Assembly (NCBI GenBank): GCA_024291935.2
Contig: CM044311.1
Span: 27,284,001-27,348,000, forward strand
DNA: 64,000 nucleotides
Source of the DNA: Okapia johnstoni
Taxonomy: Eukaryota; Chordata; Mammalia; Artiodactyla; Giraffidae
Direction: 5' to 3'
Positions 58,476 through 64,000 of this stretch are shown here, in pieces. Position numbers and translations under genes: made by a program. Position 1 is the first letter of the stretch; every line of letters starts with the position of its first letter. The notes under the pieces were generated by a model that saw nothing but the letters and a program-made list of their open reading frames with translations, made no database searches and was not told the origin of the DNA.

Positions 58476-58854
58476 TAAAGTAAAAAGTTAAAAAATAAGC
58501 TGAGAGACATTAATAGTAAGTCTTGATTTAATCTATTTGCTTTTGAAAGGTAACAGATGATAAAAACAAAATATCCCAAAGACTTTGCTTTTACAACCTG
58601 GAGTAAAATACACCATTTTGATCATGAATTCCATATTGTAGGAACCTAAAATCATTATGATCAGGACTACCTTACAGCAAACCATATTTCTATATTTTAA
58701 TTCATGAATGCCTCTAATACAGCTGAATGGAAAATAAGTAATTTATAAATCTGGGTAATTTTAATATTCAGGTATTTTATTAAGTACTCTCTACTTACTT
58801 TTATCCCCATGTTGAATAAATTAATTAAATACATTGGAATATTATTTAGATTCT
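58476..58854. other. Intergenic, nothing recognised
   Basis: AT-rich unique DNA without coding signal. Confidence 0.5.
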
Positions 58855-59510
58855 GTACATCCAATGTCATAGGGGCAGGGGTTCCCCCCAACATCACCAA
58901 GCAGTTCTCAGGACATTAGCTGAGCATTCTACAATTCAACTCAATTCTGACACTATCTACCCAGAGGTAGCATTGAGTCCCACAGGGCTCAGACCCAGAA
59001 GACCACATTCCACTTCAGGGCAGTCACAAATCCAGGAAGTTATCTGTGCTTCAGACCTACTGACTAGTTGTTACCTATACTTCTGAGAGTCTGGCTATAA
59101 AGTAGAGGTTTCCACAACCCCCTCCTTGGATTTGATTAATTTTTTTAGAGTTGTTCACAGAACTCAAGAAATCAGTCTATACATTAGATTAGCATTTTAT
59201 TATGAAGGATATGAATCAACAGTTAGTTGAAAAGATACACAGGGGAAAATACGTGGAAAGGAGTACAGAACTTCCACGCTCTCTCCAGGCACTCCCTCCA
59301 AATATCTAAGTATTCACCAAGCCAGAAGCTCTTCAAACTCTGCCCTTTTGAGTTTTTATGGAGGCTTCATTTCATAGCCCGAATGAGTAAATCCTCGGCC
59401 ACTGGTAATAGATTCAATCTCCAGTGGCCCTTTTCTCCCTAGAAACCCAAGGGGTGGGATTTAAAGTTGAAACCCCCTTTTCACGGTTGGTTCCCCTGAA
59501 CACTAGCCCC
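58855..59510. mobile_element. Ancient LTR-like repeat, family not named
   Basis: A moderately GC-rich segment with gtagaggtttccacaacccc, ttattatgaaggatatgaat, ccagaagctcttcaaactct and tttttatggaggcttcattt. I recognise it as a widespread old mammalian LTR-type interspersed repeat but cannot assign its subfamily or exact ends. Frames across it are chance. Confidence 0.5.
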
Positions 59511-59515
59511 TACCC

Positions 59516-59718
59516 CTCAGTCCCTCAGTCACTAAGTTGTGTTCAACTCTTTGTGACTCTTCATGACTGTAGCCCGCCAGCCTCCTCTGTTCATGGGATT
59601 CCCCAGGCAAGAATACTGGAGTGGGTTGCCATTTCCTTCTCCAGAGGATTTTCCCACCCAGGGATCGAACCCGGGTCTCTTGTGCCTTCTGCATGAGAGG
59701 TCAGGATTTTATCACTGC
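59516..59718 (-). mobile_element. Bov-tA SINE
   Basis: Minus-strand SINE with CAGGCAAGAATACTGGAGTG at 59605-59624 and the B-box complement GGGATCGAACCCGGG. Its head is diverged. It forms an inverted pair with the copy at 59970-60189. Confidence 0.92.
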
Positions 59719-59969
59719 ATACTTTCCAAAAGTCACTTCATTATTATAAACCCAGCTGTGGTGGAAAGGTGCTTATTACAAACAACAAGACACTTTTTTT
59801 TCCATCTCATGACTCTGAGGGTTTTCAGGAACTAGGACAAGAGCCCAAATACTATGACAGAAGATGCTGTTACTGCTATTATCTTTCAGGAAATTCCAAG
59901 GGTTTTGGGAGCCGGGAGCCAGGAACTGTTGACTAAGATTATATGAATAACCAAATCTATATTTCCAAT
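59719..59969. other. Spacer between inverted SINEs
   Basis: Unique DNA. It would be the loop if the flanking SINEs paired in a transcript. Confidence 0.5.
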
Positions 59970-60189
59970 AGAGCTTCCTTGGTGGCTCAGATGGTAAAGA
60001 ATCCACCTGCAATGCAGGAGACCTGGGTTCAATCCCTGGATTGGGAAGATCCCCTGGAGGAGGGCACGGCAAACCCACTTCATATTCTTGTCTTGGGAAG
60101 CCCGTGAACAGAGAAGCCTGGTGGACTAGAATCCTTGGGGTGGTAAAGAGTTGGACATGACTGAATGACTAAGCACAGCACAGCACACA
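59970..60189 (+). mobile_element. Bov-tA SINE
   Basis: Plus-strand SINE with GGTGGCTCAGATGGTAAAGA and GGGTTCAATCCCTGG, ending in a GCACAGCACAGCACAC repeat. Flanking TTCCAATA and TCCCAATA suggest a diverged TSD. Confidence 0.93.
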
Positions 60190-60313
60190 TACTCCCAATA
60201 AGTCACAATATCATAGAAAATAGACCTGTTATTATTTTTTAGAATTATTTTGTCTTTGTTGTCTGAATACAAAATGTTTACTACTTTTAAAAATCCAGTC
60301 ATCTAAATGTTAT
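60190..60313. other. Short unique spacer
   Basis: AT-rich, nothing recognised. Confidence 0.5.
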
Positions 60314-60930
60314 TACTTTTTTTCAGCTTTGCTGAGATATAATTGACATAAAACATTGTGCAACTTTAAGGCATACAGTGTGATAAATTGATACAGGTAC
60401 ATACTGCAAAATGATTACAACAATAATGCTAGTTAATGCATATATCATCTCACATAGGTTACTATTTTCTTCCATTTTTCAAAAGTTCAAGTTAAGATTT
60501 ACTCTCTTAACAGTCTTCAAGTATGCACTGCACTACGGTTATCTATGATCACCATGCTGTATGTTAGATCCCCAGAACCTATTCATCTTATCACTGGAAG
60601 TTTGTACCCTTTGATCAGCTTCACCAAGTTCTCTGGCACCCATGCCCTTGGCAACATTTATTCTGTTTCTATTAGGTTTTTTTGCTAAATCCCAGATAAA
60701 AGTGAGATCATATAGTATTTGTCTTTGTCTGATTTACTGCAATAAGTATAATGCCCTCAAATCCATCCATGCTTGTGCAAAAGGCAGAATTTCCTTCTTT
60801 TCTATGGTTGAATAATACTATATATCACGTTTTCTCAATCCATTCATCTGTCAGTGAACACTGAGCTTGTTTCCATGTCTTGGCTATTGTAAATAATGTT
60901 GCAATGAGCATAAGAATGCAATATTTCTTC
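60314..60930 (-). mobile_element. L1MA/L1MB-type 3' UTR, about 620 bp
   Basis: The complement of an old L1 3' end: gctgagatataattgacata, tagatccccagaacctattc, cttggcaacatttattctg and gcttgtttccatgtcttgg. Its 3' end, in its own orientation, lies at the left (about 60314). Confidence 0.9.
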
Positions 60931-60954
60931 AAGAGAGGATTTAAGAGAGCTATA

Positions 60955-61110
60955 ATCTCATTTATTCTGCACTACAATTCCAGGAAGCAGGAATCCATTC
61001 TCATTTTATGCACAAGAAAATCGAGGTCTTGAGACAGTCAGTCAACTTCCCAGAGTTGTACAACTAGCAGTAGGTACAGTCATGGTTCATTCACTAAGAG
61101 CCAGGAACTT
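60955..61110 (-). mobile_element. MIR SINE
   Basis: Contains attctcattttatgcacaag, caacttcccagagttgtaca and actagcagtaggtacagtca in the order of the MIR complement. Confidence 0.65.
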
Positions 61111-61806
61111 TACTAGCTATAACCACATAGTAACTTATTTTCTTGAAGAATGAAAGTAATATTCATCTAAACAGATTTCACAGTATCACTTCAAGAAAGA
61201 CCAAAGCTGAACATTTGGGTATGATGGTCTGCCATGGTGTCTGGAGTACTATTGGCTCTGTTGCCAGCCTGACAAACAAGATTTTCAAGGCAAAGAAGGT
61301 GACAGAAAAGAGACAGTTCTACTGACAGATGAGTACCATAATCTTGATTTATTTTTCCACTTTCAAAGACTGAAAGTAAATAGGAAATATGAAAACATCT
61401 AAATATAAACCAATAGTTGAGAAAATCTAAAACTGTTCTAATAACAATGGGGAAATATTCTTTAAAACATTCATATACCTTAGAGATATGTAATACCTTT
61501 ACTGTTTATATAGTCAGATGGTATCCTCATTACAATGACTAATAAAAGCTAATATTTATATCATATTCCTTATAAAATTTTACATATCATATTTATTGTA
61601 AGGTCTGTTATTCATTGTAACAGAACTGAATATGCACTCTAAAATGGGCATATGATTTTCTGTTCCATTTACAATTGACCATTTTTCATTTAAAATAATT
61701 TGAAAAGTAAAGTAAGATTTCATACTATGCAAATTATATGTAATAATTTAGAAAAATTTGTGTAACATTACCTAATTATCACCAAATAAGCAAGCCTGCA
61801 ATGCAG
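61111..61806. other. Intergenic, nothing recognised
   Basis: AT-rich unique DNA. A 60-codon frame at 61143-61325 has no recognisable features. Confidence 0.5.
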
Positions 61807-61990
61807 GTTCCCTGGTAGCTCAGCCGATAAAAAATCTGCCTACAATGCAGTTCAATTCCTGGGTTGAGAAGATCCCCTGGGGAAGGGATAGGCTACCCAC
61901 CCCAGTATTCTGGCCTGGAAAATTCCATGCACTGTATAGTCCATGGTGATGCAAAGAGTCGGACACAACTGAAAGACTTTAACTTTCACT
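61807..61990 (+). mobile_element. Bov-tA SINE, shortened
   Basis: Plus-strand SINE with GGTTCCCTGGTAGCTCAGCC. The B-box region is partly deleted (AATGCAGTTCAATTCCTGGG), and it ends at CACAACTGAAAGACTTTAAC. Confidence 0.9.
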
Positions 61991-62162
61991 TAATGTGCTG
62001 GAACACTTTCTGATAAATCCTAATCAAACCTTAGAAACTGAAAAAAAATTTCTAAATGTAACCAATATTTATGAACTAGAAGAAAATATGATAGTATATT
62101 CTACAAAATAAATGATTGGGAAAGCACATATTAAAACACAGATAATGTTGATTCTTCCTTTT
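61991..62162. other. Short unique spacer
   Basis: AT-rich, nothing recognised. Confidence 0.5.
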
Positions 62163-63706
62163 CAGTTCAGTTCAGTCACTCAGTCGTGTCTGACTCTTTG
62201 CAACCCCATGAACCGCAGCATGCCAGGCCTCCCTGTTCATCACCAACTCCTGGAGTCCACCCAAACCCATGTCCATTGAGTTAGTGATGCCACCCAACCA
62301 TCTCATCCTCTGTTATCTCCTTCTCCTGCCCTCAATCTTTCCCAGCATCAGGGTCTTTTCAAGTGAGTCAACTCTTCACATCAGGTGGCCAAAGTATTGG
62401 AGTTTCTTTCAGCTTCAAAATCAGTCCTTCCAATGAACACCCAGGACTGATCTTCTTTAGGATGGACTGTTTGGATCTCCTTGCAGTCCAAGGGACTCTC
62501 AAGAGTCTCCTCCAACACCACAGTTCAAAAGCATCAATTCTTCAGCACTCAGCTTTCTTTATAGTCCAACTCTCACATCCATACATGACCACTGGAAAAA
62601 CCATAGCCTTGACTAGATGGAACTTTGTTGACAAAGTAATGTCTCTGCTTTTTAATATGCTGTCTAGGTTGGTCATAACGTTCCTTCCAAGGAGTAAGTG
62701 TCCTTGAATTTCATGGCTGCAATCACCATCTGCAGTGATTTTGGAGCCCAGAAAAATAAAGTCAGCCACTGTTTCCCCATCTATTTGCCATGAAGTGATG
62801 GGACCAGATGAGTTTTAAGCCAACTGTTTCACTATCCTCTTTCACTTTCATCAAGAGGCTTTTTAGTTCTTTGTCTTCTGACATAAGGGTGGTGTCATCT
62901 GCAGACCTGAGATTATTGTTATTTCTCTCGGCAATCTTGATTCCAGCATATGCTTCATCCAGCCCAGCATGTCACATGATGTACTCTGCACATAAGTTAA
63001 ATAAGCAGGGTGACAATATGCAGCCTTGACATACTCCTTTCCCAATTTGGAACCAGTCTGTTGTTCCATGTCCAGTTCTAACTCTTGCTTCTTGACCTAC
63101 ACGTTACATGTATTGCTGAAGTCCTGGCTTGGAGAATTTTTGAGCATTACTTTTGCTAGCATTGAGATCAATTGTGCATTGATTCATTGAGGGATTGTAG
63201 GACTTTTCCAGTTGGTTGGCATCTCTCCTTGTTATTCTTTTTGGAATTCTGCATTCAAATGGGTATATCTTTCCTTTTCTCCTTTGCCTTTTGCTTCTCT
63301 TCTTTTCTCAGCTATTTGTAAGGCCTCCTCTGACAACCATTTCGCCTTTTTGCATTTCTTTTTCTTGGGGATGGTCTTGATCACTGCCTCCTGTACAATG
63401 TCATGAAACTCCATCCATAGTTCATCAGGCACTCTGTCTATCAGATCTAATCCCTTGAATCCACTTCTCACTTCCACTGTATAATCATAAGGGATTTGAT
63501 TTAGGTCATAACTGACTGGTCTAGTGGTTTTCCCTAGTTTTCTTCAATTTAAGTCTGAATTTGGCAATAAGGGGTTCATGATCTGAGCCACAGTCAGCTC
63601 CTGGTCTTCTTTTTGCTGACTCTATATGGCTTCTCCATCTTTGGCTGCAAAGAATAGAATCAGTCTGATTTTGGTATTGACCATCTGGTAATATCCATGT
63701 GTAGCG
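62163..63706 (-). mobile_element. BovB LINE, 1.54 kb, 5'-truncated and internally deleted
   Basis: Minus-strand BovB. The inverted ACTGAA tail begins at 62163. Moving right, the element reads through the 3' region, C-terminus, RT (catalytic box at 62894-62905), a deletion in the RT fingers (about 63080-63230), the linker, and the end of the endonuclease domain to about 63706. Confidence 0.95.
62542..63706 (-). pseudogene. BovB ORF2 remnant on the minus strand
   Basis: In transcription order, the frame 63910-63521 ends with the endonuclease terminus (WILPDGQYQNQTDSIL, then GSDHEPLIAKFRLKLKK, the conserved SDH catalytic motif). The frame 63477-63232 gives the linker (FKGLDLIDRVPDELW). The RT box reads SADD, so the tyrosine is replaced by serine at 62903-62905. 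The frame 62769-62542 gives the C-terminal region ADFIFLGSKITADGDCSHEI. Stops and deletions separate these parts, so the protein is not made. Confidence 0.9.
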
Positions 63707-64000
63707 TGGTGGTGGTGAAAGTTGTATAAAGTAGCCAGAATCTGAATATATGTTGATCATTGTCCCAAGATAATTTTCTGCTGAATTAGAAATAGAATGT
63801 GAGAAAAAGTGAACTGTCAAGAATGACCCCAAGGGTTTTGGACTGAAGAAACAGAAGGAAGAGAAGAGGATAGATCTCAGGGTAAGAATTAGTAGTTTTA
63901 TTTTGAACATGGCAAGTTTGAGATGTTCATTAGAGATCTAGGTACTGAGGCTGAGAAACTATAATGTATATAAGTTGGATATCAAAGAGTCTTGATTTCT
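63707..64000. other. Flanking DNA, possible old repeat
   Basis: The text acatggcaagtttgagatgt and atctaggtactgaggctgag resembles a common ancient interspersed repeat of uncertain family. No gene is seen. Confidence 0.4.

Overview
The window is nuclear DNA of a ruminant (cattle, sheep, goat or close relative). The evidence is the repeat set: about two dozen tRNA-Glu-derived Bov-tA SINE copies, nine BovB (RTE-type) LINE copies ending in the diagnostic ACTGAA-type tail, ruminant-type L1 LINEs and a CHR-type cetartiodactyl SINE. Beneath these lie ancient mammalian repeats: L2, MIR, MER5, HAL1, an MLT1 LTR and L1M. Base composition is AT-rich, with long single-copy stretches lacking coding sequence, as in a gene desert or a very large intron. 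I recognise no intact host protein-coding gene. The host-like candidates are a comparatively CpG-rich promoter or first-exon-like island at 5000-6060 and a weak terminal-exon candidate at 16561-16790. LAYOUT. 1-11880: diverged L1 and MIR remnants, several Bov-tA copies, the unique island, a 142-bp BovB stub with a clean target-site duplication (TSD), a CHR SINE and an L2 remnant. 11885-14093: a 2.2-kb decayed BovB with endonuclease and reverse-transcriptase (RT) pieces. 14094-24565: purine tracts, an L2 block, a solo MLT1 LTR (18662-19149, 5-bp TSD), HAL1/L1M, a long-bodied tRNA SINE, a 19-bp tail-only BovB insertion and unique DNA. 24569-26300: a BovB with a readable RT next to two L1 3' ends. 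26300-33330: unique DNA, a nested SINE-in-SINE cluster at 28087-28640, a second long BovB at 30945-32935, a TA/CA microsatellite and several Bov-tA copies. 33330-36585: mostly unique. 36587-41915: a 5.1-kb L1 with ORF1 open to its natural stop and a badly broken ORF2. 42360-47830: SINEs, L1 and BovB fragments, and an extraordinary 1.19-kb cytosine-rich block (46242-47434). 48010-53640: SINEs, a second indel-riddled L1, BovB and MER5A. 53642-62160: unique DNA with MIR, L1M, an old LTR-like repeat and SINEs. 62163-63706: a long minus-strand BovB. HOW THE PARTS WORK TOGETHER. Bov-tA, and probably the ACTGAA tails, depend on BovB machinery for mobilisation, so the window records repeated rounds of BovB- and L1-driven retrotransposition into older L2, MIR, L1M and MaLR sequence. 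The most anomalous items are the cytosine-rich block flanked by an exact 12-bp direct repeat, the tail-only insertion with a perfect 11-bp TSD, and a cluster of single-base indels in L1 ORF2 that may be assembly error rather than evolution.
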